Origin: G020353235 sp035528295
Lineage (GTDB): Bacteria > Chloroflexota > Dehalococcoidia > Dehalococcoidales > JAUYDJ01
Assembly: GCA_035528295.1 (NCBI GenBank)
Contig: DATKYY010000077.1
Span: 1 to 22,948, forward strand
Direction: 5' to 3'
Length of the DNA: 22,948 nt
Each line of letters opens with the position of its first letter. Position 1 is the first letter of the stretch. Below, in pieces: positions 1 through 4,764 of this stretch. Below the pieces are notes generated by a model. That model saw nothing but the letters and a program-made list of their open reading frames with translations. It was not told the origin of the DNA and made no database searches. A program made the translations under genes and the position numbers.

Positions 1-165
1 GAAGACGGTGGGGGCAGAGTAGGTGCCGTTAACACTCACTTCAGCAAAGTCAGATTCGATGACGGTAACACCGATGGTGGTGGTGGCGGTAGTAAAGGTA
101 TAGGCAAAGGCACCACCGGTGAGTGCCAGCACGGCCACTATTGCAATTAGAATGAACTTCTTCAT
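1..165 (-). CDS. Small exported protein with SipW-type signal peptide (partial, 3' end outside window)
   Basis: This minus-strand reading frame starts at ATG 165 and runs off the window edge after 55 codons. A strong Shine-Dalgarno AAGGAGG (171-177) lies five bases before the start. The N-terminus is MKK followed by a hydrophobic stretch and GGAFA, a typical export signal with an AFA cleavage site, then a Thr-rich mature start. The segment FAYT...DFAEV matches FAYT...DFASV in the complete gene at 289-858, so the two look like tandem paralogs. Hydrophobic signals ending in a short Gly/Ala motif and an aromatic residue are known from SipW-processed TasA/camelysin-like surface proteins. That family link is an inference and the function is unknown. 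Confidence 0.72.
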   Translation of the reverse strand, partial: MKKFILIAIVAVLALTGGAFAYTFTTATTTIGVTVIESDFAEVSVNGTYSAPTVF

Positions 166-193
166 TTTCCCCTCCTTGTATAACCACCTTTCT

Positions 194-223
194 ATTTTAC
201 CTTAATTGTCAACTTTATGTCTA
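194..223 (-). promoter_or_regulatory. Putative promoter for the exported protein gene at 1-165
   Basis: Read on the minus strand, TAGACA (218-223) and TAAAAT (194-199) are separated by 18 bases, each one or two mismatches from the sigma-70 consensus. The expected start near 187 leaves a leader of about 22 nt carrying the strong SD. A TTGACA at 207-212 has no usable -10 at a proper distance. Confidence 0.45.
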
Positions 224-239
224 TTAGTTTCTATTAGTT
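220..239. repeat. Perfect tandem 10-bp repeat upstream of the exported protein gene
   Basis: TCTATTAGTT occurs twice back to back (220-229 and 230-239; AACTAATAGA on the coding strand). It overlaps and lies just upstream of the candidate -35 at 218-223, where an activator or repressor would be expected to bind. No regulator is identified. Confidence 0.6.
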
Positions 240-288
240 CCGGGGCCCCCCCTCAGCCAAGGGGACCCCTAACTAGCCTATTAGCTGA

Positions 289-858
289 TTACTGATACTG
301 ACTGGCCTGTATCACCTCGCAGAAGAACAGGGGGTCATTATTATTCCCACCCAGCTGGATAAAGGGGAACGTCTTATAGCTGCCACCGGCGAGGAAGACA
401 TAGACAGTTTCTCCGGTAATATTGGTGCTATCGACAATAAAGCTGGTTGTTGGATTTTGTAAGCTGATGACTTTAGTGATGCCTTCCTTGTCCACCATAG
501 TTGTAGTGGCTGCGTCGGTTAGCTCTATCCTCGTCATCCAGAACCGGTATTCGTCGACCAGATCGTCGGCGTTGGCCAGGGACACCAGTATCTCTACGTC
601 ACCCGAGTAGTTGCTATCCCCGGCTACATCAAACATAATGCCAGAGCCTATTTTGCCATTAACGGCGCCCAGAAGGTTGTAGTCGGCATCGAAGCTAGTA
701 TTTTCGGTAACACTGGCAAAGTCAGCACCAGCTGCGGCGGTGACAATTGTTGCTGTGTCTACTAAGTAGGTGTAGGCAAATAAACCACTCGTCATCGCTA
801 GCGTAAGCAAGAAAGCGCTTAGCAGCATCAGTCCTTTTCGTTTCGCATTTCCCTCCAT
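289..858 (-). CDS. Small exported protein with SipW-type signal peptide, function unknown
   Basis: The protein has 189 residues. The reading frame is open further upstream to 918, but ATG 858 is preferred because AAAGGAGGAT lies about eight bases before it and the protein then begins with a normal signal peptide: MEGNAKRKG, a hydrophobic core of roughly residues 10-27, and SGLFA. The mature part starts FAYTYL and is rich in Ala, Thr, Asn and acidic residues with no Cys until near the C-terminus, suggesting an extracellular beta-rich protein. The start of the mature region resembles the partial gene at 1-165. A TasA/camelysin-like surface protein is one possibility; no catalytic motif is visible. 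Two regulators and a kinase lie upstream on the same strand. Confidence 0.75.
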   Translation of the reverse strand: MEGNAKRKGLMLLSAFLLTLAMTSGLFAYTYLVDTATIVTAAAGADFASVTENTSFDADYNLLGAVNGKIGSGIMFDVAGDSNYSGDVEILVSLANADDLVDEYRFWMTRIELTDAATTTMVDKEGITKVISLQNPTTSFIVDSTNITGETVYVFLAGGSYKTFPFIQLGGNNNDPLFFCEVIQASQYQ

Positions 859-876
859 TTTTTTATCCTCCTTTGC

Positions 877-1014
877 TTGTTGATTTAGATTAGCTCTAAA
901 TTTTGGTAGGCTTCTCATCGCCTACTCTGGCTATTATTTCAGGGCCGGTTTTCCATCAGGCTCAGTGATTCCGGCCACCTCTTTTTTTTATTTTTCACAT
1001 TACCTTCACCTCCC
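877..1014 (-). promoter_or_regulatory. Structured 5' leader of the exported protein gene
   Basis: Three inverted repeats lie between the upstream regulator and the SD of the 858 gene. GGCCGG pairs with CCGGCC (971-976 with 943-948). GTAGGC pairs with GCCTAC (920-925 with 906-911, 8-nt loop). ATTTAGA pairs with TCTAAAT (895-901 with 883-889, 5-nt loop), about nine bases before the SD. Further upstream a strong GGGAGG (1009-1014) sits eight bases before an ATG (1000) followed at once by TGA. The overlapping GTG at 998 opens a 19-codon Lys-rich reading frame ending at 939. The arrangement suggests a regulatory leader. No known riboswitch class was recognised. Confidence 0.35.
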
Positions 1015-1046
1015 TTGAATTTCCCCAAAATTGATTTTTTCGGTAT

Positions 1047-1808
1047 TTAACTGACCAGGGATTTAAAGCGTTCCATCAGCTTTTCTTTGAACTCGTTGAA
1101 TTCTTCCCTGGTCACATACTCCACACCCGGTTTGCCGGCTCTGGGCATTACACCGCTTTGCGCGGCCTCAATCACCTCGCGGCTGCGGTCATTCGCCACC
1201 AGCTTGTCCAGGATAAGGTTGAGGTGGTGGCGGATAATTTCCTCACTGAGATTCAGGGTTTTGGTGAGCTCCTCAAGTGGAGTCCCCTCGGTGATGTGGC
1301 GCAGAATATCATTCTCAACTGGCAAAAGGTGAGCCAGCAGGTCAGCCACTTTTTTGCCGATGGCGGTAAAGACTTCAAATTCCTCAACCACGTGGGCGGC
1401 AATTTCGGGTCTGAGCAGGGCTTCACTTATCGGTTGGGCTCCCTTGGCTACCTCCCGGATGAGGTTGACCACATCCTCCGGGTCGGCATCTTTGGTCAGG
1501 CAGGCGCTGGCCCCGCCCTTCATGCCTGAGTAGAGCTGCTCCTCATTTTCGCTATCCATAATCAAAAGCACCATCACCTCGGGCAGGTTCTGCTTCAGGC
1601 GACGGCAGGCATCAACACCGCTGAGTTTGCTGTGGTTGGCATTGAGGATAGCTATCTTGGGTGGCGTTTTTTCAATGAAGGCTAGTGCCTCTTCGTTTTC
1701 GGCGGACTCGCCGATGACATCCATGTCTTCCTCACCGGAAAGAGTGAAATGGATGCCTTCTCGAAAGAGCACTTGCCAATCAGCTAAAAATACAGTTATT
1801 TTTTCCAT
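1047..1808 (-). CDS. NarL/LuxR-type regulator with degenerate receiver domain
   Basis: The protein has 253 residues. ATG 1808 is chosen over GTG 1823 because GGAGGAG lies six bases before it. Residues 4-123 form a receiver domain of the NarL/FixJ kind, and residues about 162-217 a LuxR-type helix-turn-helix (ENDILRHITEG, then NLSEEIIRHHLNLILDKL). The C-terminus, from about 230, is a charged helix. The phospho-acceptor position in ILNANHSKLSG is Asn56 instead of Asp, the second acidic-pocket residue is Trp11, and the switch Thr is Met84; Lys106 is kept. It therefore probably does not take part in ordinary Asp phosphorylation. It may act constitutively, bind a ligand, or respond through partner binding. 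It follows the response-regulator gene by 164 bp and precedes the exported-protein genes, so control of those genes is plausible but unproven. Confidence 0.82.
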   Translation of the reverse strand: MEKITVFLADWQVLFREGIHFTLSGEEDMDVIGESAENEEALAFIEKTPPKIAILNANHSKLSGVDACRRLKQNLPEVMVLLIMDSENEEQLYSGMKGGASACLTKDADPEDVVNLIREVAKGAQPISEALLRPEIAAHVVEEFEVFTAIGKKVADLLAHLLPVENDILRHITEGTPLEELTKTLNLSEEIIRHHLNLILDKLVANDRSREVIEAAQSGVMPRAGKPGVEYVTREEFNEFKEKLMERFKSLVS

Positions 1809-1887
1809 TTTTGGCTCCTCCACAGCTCGTTACGCTCATTACACTCTCAATCTAGCAGATGAATATAAAGATAGGCATAAAAAAGAT

Positions 1888-1920
1888 AAAGAGTTTGTAA
1901 AGGTTATATTAAGGTTTTAT
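1888..1920 (-). promoter_or_regulatory. Three tandem 11-bp repeats, candidate OmpR-family operator
   Basis: On the minus strand three consecutive 11-mers read ATAAAACCTTA, ATATAACCTTT and ACAAACTCTTT. The first two agree at 9 of 11 positions and the third at 7 of 11 with each. An 11-bp direct-repeat period is the usual geometry of OmpR/PhoB-family sites. They lie directly after the OmpR-family regulator gene and before the NarL-like gene. Candidate -10 elements follow at 1874-1879 (TATGCC) and 1862-1867 (TATATT), with no good -35, as in activator-dependent promoters. Confidence 0.45.
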
Positions 1921-1972
1921 AAAGAACTCAGGCCAGAAGAGCCTTTGGGGGGTGGTCAAGGGGGGGTGTTTC

Positions 1973-2662
1973 TTAAGCCGGCCGGACAAACTTGTAGCCC
2001 ATACCGTGCTCGGTGACGATTATGTCGGCGGATTCACCGTTATCACCCAGCTTCTGCCGGATGTGCTGGATGTGCACCCGCAGCAGGTCTCTGGCGTCCT
2101 GGTAGTTTTCCCCCCATACCTTGTTCAGCAGGTTCTCGTGGGAAAGCAGACGCCCTTCGTTCTTGATCAGGTGATAGAGCAGCTTGTATTCGGTGGAGGT
2201 AAGCCTTACCGGTTTCCCGTCCACGGTGACCTCTTTACTGGCAAAGTCCACCGCCAGCCGGCCACTGATAAAGGGCCTCTCCTCACTTACCGGCAGTCCC
2301 TGAATCCGGCGCATTACCGCCCGCACCCTGGCGACGAGCTCAATATGGCTGAAGGGCTTGGTGATATAATCGTCGGCACCCAGCTCCAGACCGCGGGCGA
2401 CATCGGTATCTTCTCCCCTCACCGTCAGCATTATTACCGGCACCTGGGAGAAGCGCCGTATCTCCCGCAGTACCTCGAAGCCGTCCATATCGGGGAGCCC
2501 GATATCCAGGATAACCATATCCGGGCTCTCGGCTTCGACCAGCTCCAGTCCCCGGGCGCCATCCTGGGCGGAGAGGACAGTGGCATTACTCCAGTGGAGC
2601 TGGAAGCAAAGCGAGACGACATCGGCAATCTCGGCGGCGTCATCGATTACGAGCGCTTTCAT
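1973..2662 (-). CDS. OmpR-family two-component response regulator
   Basis: The protein has 229 residues, the normal size for the family. The receiver domain (1-120) has acidic residues Asp7/Asp8, phospho-acceptor Asp53 in VILDIGLPDMDG, Thr80 and Lys102. Residues about 130-229 are a winged-helix DNA-binding domain (LTSTEYKLLYHLI, RVHIQHIRQKLG and the wing HGMGYKF). All phosphorylation residues are intact, unlike the next regulator downstream. It starts 15 bp after the histidine kinase gene and is almost certainly its partner in one operon. The resemblance to KdpE/PhoB-type regulators is general; the target genes are not known, but the 11-bp repeats just downstream (1888-1920) are a candidate site. 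Confidence 0.93.
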   Translation of the reverse strand: MKALVIDDAAEIADVVSLCFQLHWSNATVLSAQDGARGLELVEAESPDMVILDIGLPDMDGFEVLREIRRFSQVPVIMLTVRGEDTDVARGLELGADDYITKPFSHIELVARVRAVMRRIQGLPVSEERPFISGRLAVDFASKEVTVDGKPVRLTSTEYKLLYHLIKNEGRLLSHENLLNKVWGENYQDARDLLRVHIQHIRQKLGDNGESADIIVTEHGMGYKFVRPA

Positions 2663-2677
2663 AGCTATATCTACCGA

Positions 2678-3361
2678 TTATTTCAGGGGCAGGGAAAAGG
2701 AGAAGGTACTGCCCTGACCGGTGGCACTCTCCAGCCGGATATTGCCGCCGTGAAGCTCAACCAGGAACTTGGTGATGGCTAATCCCAGCCCGCTGCCTCT
2801 GCCCCCGGTGACCTGATAGTAGGGTTGGAATACCAGTGCTTGCTTCTCGGCGGGGATGCCCATCCCGCTATCAGCTACCTGAATCACCAGCCGGCCGTTT
2901 TCAGAGGCGGCACTTATTGTTATCCGGCCTCCCTCGGGAGTGAATTTGCTGGCATTGGTTAACAGATTAAGCATGACCTGTTCCAGATACTGACGGTCTG
3001 CCTTAATCGCGGGTAGTGAGTCCGGCAGGTTCAGGGTCAGGGATTGTCGTTTGCTCTTGGTAATCGGGTAGAACTCGGTGGTTACACTCTGGATAAGCGG
3101 CTCAACTTCAATGAGCTCCGGTTGAAAGGGGAAGTCCCCGGTGAGCAGCCCGGACATCTTGGCAAAGTTAGACAGCTTTTCATCCAGGCGGTGGGCGTTA
3201 CGAATGATGTTTTCAATAAGTTTCGCCGGCAGGCTTTTGTCATCGGGATGTAGTTCATCAGCCAGGAGTTCAGCGGAGGCAATTATGGGGGTGAGGGAGG
3301 TTTTCAGCTCGTGGACCGTAGCCGAAACGAATTCCACCCGGTTCTTCCCTTGTCCCGTCAT
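2678..3361 (-). CDS. Soluble sensor histidine kinase without an input domain
   Basis: The protein has 227 residues from ATG 3361. The longer reading frame to 3631 is rejected because a good promoter (-10 at 3402-3407, -35 at 3425-3430) places the RNA start near 3394. The HisKA domain has the H-box VHELKTSLTP with His17. The HATPase domain shows the N-box (Asn136 in LLTNASKF), the G1 box DSGMGIP (Asp164) and the G2 box GRGSGLGLAI (187-196). There is no membrane segment and only about ten residues before the H-box region, so it carries no recognisable sensor domain. It presumably receives its signal from another protein. It is followed 15 bp later by its likely partner, the OmpR-family regulator. 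Confidence 0.87.
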   Translation of the reverse strand: MTGQGKNRVEFVSATVHELKTSLTPIIASAELLADELHPDDKSLPAKLIENIIRNAHRLDEKLSNFAKMSGLLTGDFPFQPELIEVEPLIQSVTTEFYPITKSKRQSLTLNLPDSLPAIKADRQYLEQVMLNLLTNASKFTPEGGRITISAASENGRLVIQVADSGMGIPAEKQALVFQPYYQVTGGRGSGLGLAITKFLVELHGGNIRLESATGQGSTFSFSLPLK

Positions 3362-3401
3362 CGGTTCACCCTGTATCTCTGAAACTAGCTTGATTAGCAT
3401 A

Positions 3402-3430
3402 AGCATAGTTCGCCAGGTGGCAAATGTCAA
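3402..3430 (-). promoter_or_regulatory. Promoter of the kinase-regulator operon
   Basis: On the minus strand a perfect TTGACA (3425-3430) is followed after 17 bases by TATGCT (3402-3407). The predicted start near 3394 gives a leader of about 33 nt with a weak AGGGTG ribosome site before ATG 3361. This promoter decides the start codon of the kinase. Confidence 0.7.
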
Positions 3431-3445
3431 GGCTGGCCGATTCCC

Positions 3446-3474
3446 TTGACGTTTAGACTTAAGAATTATACAAT
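3446..3474 (+). promoter_or_regulatory. Plus-strand promoter before the FAD-oxidoreductase remnant
   Basis: TTGACG (3446-3451), a 17-base spacer and TACAAT (3469-3474) make a near-consensus sigma-70 promoter. Its -35 is 15 bp from the -35 of the divergent kinase promoter. The predicted start near 3481 lies just ahead of the decayed gene fragment, so transcripts would run into the small membrane protein gene at 3611. Confidence 0.65.
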
Positions 3475-3491
3475 TACACTCGGATGGCAGG

Positions 3492-3608
3492 GCTGAGAAA
3501 TACGATGTCATCACTGTCGATGGTGGTCCGGCGGGCATCTTCGCCGCTTTAGAGCTGTCTCCGGCATCCCGCCTCAGTATCCTGCTTATCGAGAAAAGGA
3601 AGAAGTAG
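3492..3608 (+). pseudogene. N-terminal remnant of an FAD-dependent oxidoreductase
   Basis: In this frame the translation contains YDVITVDGGPAGIFAALEL and then LSILLIEK before a TAG at 3606-3608. This is the dinucleotide-binding fold start of FAD-dependent dehydrogenases (normally VGGGPAG, then a second strand ending in LLIEKG). Only about 38 residues remain. The first Gly of the GxGxxG motif is Asp, no in-frame ATG precedes it, and the usual several hundred downstream residues are missing. An ATG at 3484, just after the predicted RNA start, is out of frame with the remnant, which would fit a frameshift near 3490. I call it a broken gene, not a functional small protein. Confidence 0.7.
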
Positions 3609-3610
3609 AG

Positions 3611-3895
3611 ATGAGCAAGAATAGGGAACAATTTTGGGAAACACCGGATAGAGACCTGGCCAACTTGGCAAGAAGCCTGCCCCCCCTTCTCTTAGCTTCA
3701 GCCGTTGGCTTTGCTTTGATTTATGTCGCGTTTTTCATAATGGAACTGGCCATAGCCCAGGCGCAGACGGTCCTGGCCGCATACGATATAATCGCCACCC
3801 GTGAGGATGTGACATGGGCAATACACCTTACCTTCTTGCTTAGTGCGGCGCCGGCTATTATTCTCGGCTACTGGATAGGAAAAGTAACGCGGTGA
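3611..3895 (+). CDS. Small two-TM membrane protein, function unknown
   Basis: The protein has 94 residues. An N-terminal charged stretch (about 20 residues, MSKNREQFWE...) precedes a hydrophobic segment at roughly 23-50. A polar loop follows, then a second hydrophobic segment at roughly 68-89 ending in GYWIGKVTR. The start ATG follows the stop of the FAD-oxidoreductase remnant by two bases, with purine-rich GGAAGAAG upstream as ribosome site. It is probably transcribed from the promoter at 3446-3474. I recognise no family. Its position directly behind a dead gene suggests the original downstream part was replaced by this gene during a deletion or insertion. Confidence 0.6.
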   Translation: MSKNREQFWETPDRDLANLARSLPPLLLASAVGFALIYVAFFIMELAIAQAQTVLAAYDIIATREDVTWAIHLTFLLSAAPAIILGYWIGKVTR

Positions 3896-3935
3896 GACGG
3901 CAAGACTTAGCCCGGACAGAAGAGAGCCGTTTTGG

Positions 3936-3964
3936 TTGACAGGTTATCTTCGGCAGTCTAAAAT
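3936..3964 (+). promoter_or_regulatory. Promoter of rpsU-yqeY
   Basis: A perfect TTGACA (3936-3941), a 17-base spacer and TAAAAT (3959-3964) form a strong sigma-70 promoter, as expected for a ribosomal protein gene. The predicted start near 3971 gives a leader of about 55 nt. Confidence 0.75.
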
Positions 3965-3974
3965 ATCGTAGCAG

Positions 3975-4003
3975 GGCTATTAGCCACAGTTTTGTGGTAA
4001 GGC
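3975..4003 (+). promoter_or_regulatory. Stem-loop in the rpsU leader
   Basis: CCACA (3984-3988) pairs with TGTGG (3993-3997) across a GTTT loop. The stem can extend through TTA/TAA with one bulged G, and through outer GGC/GCC. The structure begins at the predicted RNA start and ends about nine bases before the GGAG ribosome site, so it could serve mRNA stability or translational control of S21. Confidence 0.4.
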
Positions 4004-4025
4004 CATATGAAGGAGATGATGTTGT

Positions 4026-4217
4026 TTGGCCAGAGTAAGGGCTGATGAGAATGAGAGCTTTGAGAGCTTGCTTAAACGGTTTAACAAGGTGGTGCAGCAG
4101 GGAGGTATTCTAGCTGAGATTCGTCGACGGGAACACTTTGAGAAGCCCAGTGTAAAGCGCAAGCGCAAGGAAGCCGCCAAGAAACGCAAGAGTGCTCGGT
4201 CCTCGAGAAGAAGGTAG
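4026..4217 (+). CDS. rpsU: 30S ribosomal protein bS21
   Basis: The 63-residue protein is the normal length for bS21, a late-binding protein of the small subunit platform near the 3' end of 16S rRNA. It shows the family pattern: a short start (MARVRADENESFESLLKRFNKVVQQGG), then EIRRREHFEKPSVKRKRK and a very basic C-terminal tail ending SSRRR. The start is TTG at 4026, with GGAG ten to eleven bases upstream; no ATG in frame fits the conserved N-terminus. It is followed after three bases by yqeY, the classic rpsU-yqeY pairing. A strong promoter and a leader hairpin precede it. Confidence 0.93.
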   Translation: MARVRADENESFESLLKRFNKVVQQGGILAEIRRREHFEKPSVKRKRKEAAKKRKSARSSRRR

Positions 4218-4220
4218 CCA

Positions 4221-4679
4221 GTGGAAGCAGAGAGTTCCCCTTTAAAACAGAAGCTAACGGATGACCTTAAGCGGGCGATGAAGGGTGGGGATCGGGTCAG
4301 GACTTCGGTTATTCGGCTCACTTTGGCGGCCATCAAAAATACCGAAATCGCCCGACAAGCCGGTCTTAATGACGGTGACATCCTGGGTATTATTGCCAAG
4401 CAGGTCAAGCAGCGCCAGGAAAGCATTGAGTCCTTCAAGCAGGGAAATCGCCCCGACCTGGTGGCTCAGGAAGAGGCGGAAATGGTCATTCTTAACGAGT
4501 ATCTGCCTCAGCAGATGAGCCGGGAAGAGGTTATTGCCGAAGCCCGTCGGGTAATTGCGGAACTGGGGGCGGCGGGGCCTGGTGGCAAAGGCAAGGTTAT
4601 GCCCCAGCTCATTGCCCAGCTCAAAGGCAGGGCTGATGGCCGGGTGATAAACGAGGTGGTCACTGAACTACTTAGTTAA
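4221..4679 (+). CDS. GatB/YqeY domain protein
   Basis: The 152-residue protein has the family's normal length. It begins with GTG 4221, preceded by GAAGAAGG inside the rpsU end. Family features are LKQKLTDDLKRAMKGGDRVRTSVIRLTLAAIKN, then KQVKQRQESIESFKQGNRPDL, EEAEMVILNEYLPQQ, and a C-terminal segment related to the tail domain of GatB (KGKVMPQLIAQLKGRADGRVINEVV). The family is thought to bind tRNA or assist amidotransferase-like functions, but the role of free-standing YqeY is not settled. It is co-transcribed with rpsU and ends before a clear terminator. Confidence 0.9.
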   Translation: MEAESSPLKQKLTDDLKRAMKGGDRVRTSVIRLTLAAIKNTEIARQAGLNDGDILGIIAKQVKQRQESIESFKQGNRPDLVAQEEAEMVILNEYLPQQMSREEVIAEARRVIAELGAAGPGGKGKVMPQLIAQLKGRADGRVINEVVTELLS

Positions 4680-4694
4680 TGAAGGTGAATTATC

Positions 4695-4739
4695 TTCCTC
4701 TCCAAAGCAGTCTATTTGTGGCGGAGAGGAATTTTTTTT
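4695..4739 (+). terminator. Intrinsic terminator of rpsU-yqeY
   Basis: TTCCTCTCC (4695-4703) pairs perfectly with GGAGAGGAA (4723-4731) over a 19-nt loop and is followed by eight T residues (4732-4739). It lies 16 bp after the yqeY stop. Confidence 0.9.
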
Positions 4740-4744
4740 ATAAT
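4716..4744 (+). promoter_or_regulatory. purL promoter overlapping the upstream terminator
   Basis: TTGTGG (4716-4721), a 17-base spacer and a perfect TATAAT (4739-4744) form a promoter. Its -35 starts in the loop of the yqeY terminator and its -10 starts at the last T of the T-run. The predicted start near 4751 gives a leader of about 14 nt consisting mainly of the AAGGAGG ribosome site. Confidence 0.55.
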
Positions 4745-4764
4745 TAATAAAAAGGAGGCAGCTT

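Noticed and set aside
241..288. GC-rich imperfect inverted repeat just after the 289-858 gene.
   Set aside because: It has a possible stem but no T-run on the minus strand and several alternative foldings, so it is not called a terminator.
859..918. Upstream extension of the exported protein frame to ATG 918.
   Set aside because: It would put 20 residues before an otherwise normal signal peptide, and the good ribosome site belongs to ATG 858.
906..976. Short strings in the leader resembling TPP riboswitch segments (CTGAG, CTGAT, ATAAT-GCCAG-GTAGG).
   Set aside because: The order and the conserved helices of the TPP aptamer are not present, and the downstream gene is not a thiamine gene; I regard the match as chance.
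3362..3631. Upstream extension of the histidine kinase reading frame by 90 codons.
   Set aside because: The extension overlaps the kinase promoter and the opposite-strand FAD remnant, and the kinase's RNA start lies downstream of it.
3896..3935. ACGGC/GCCGT pair with a TTTT following, after the 94-aa gene.
   Set aside because: A five-base stem with a loop of over 20 bases is too weak to call a terminator.
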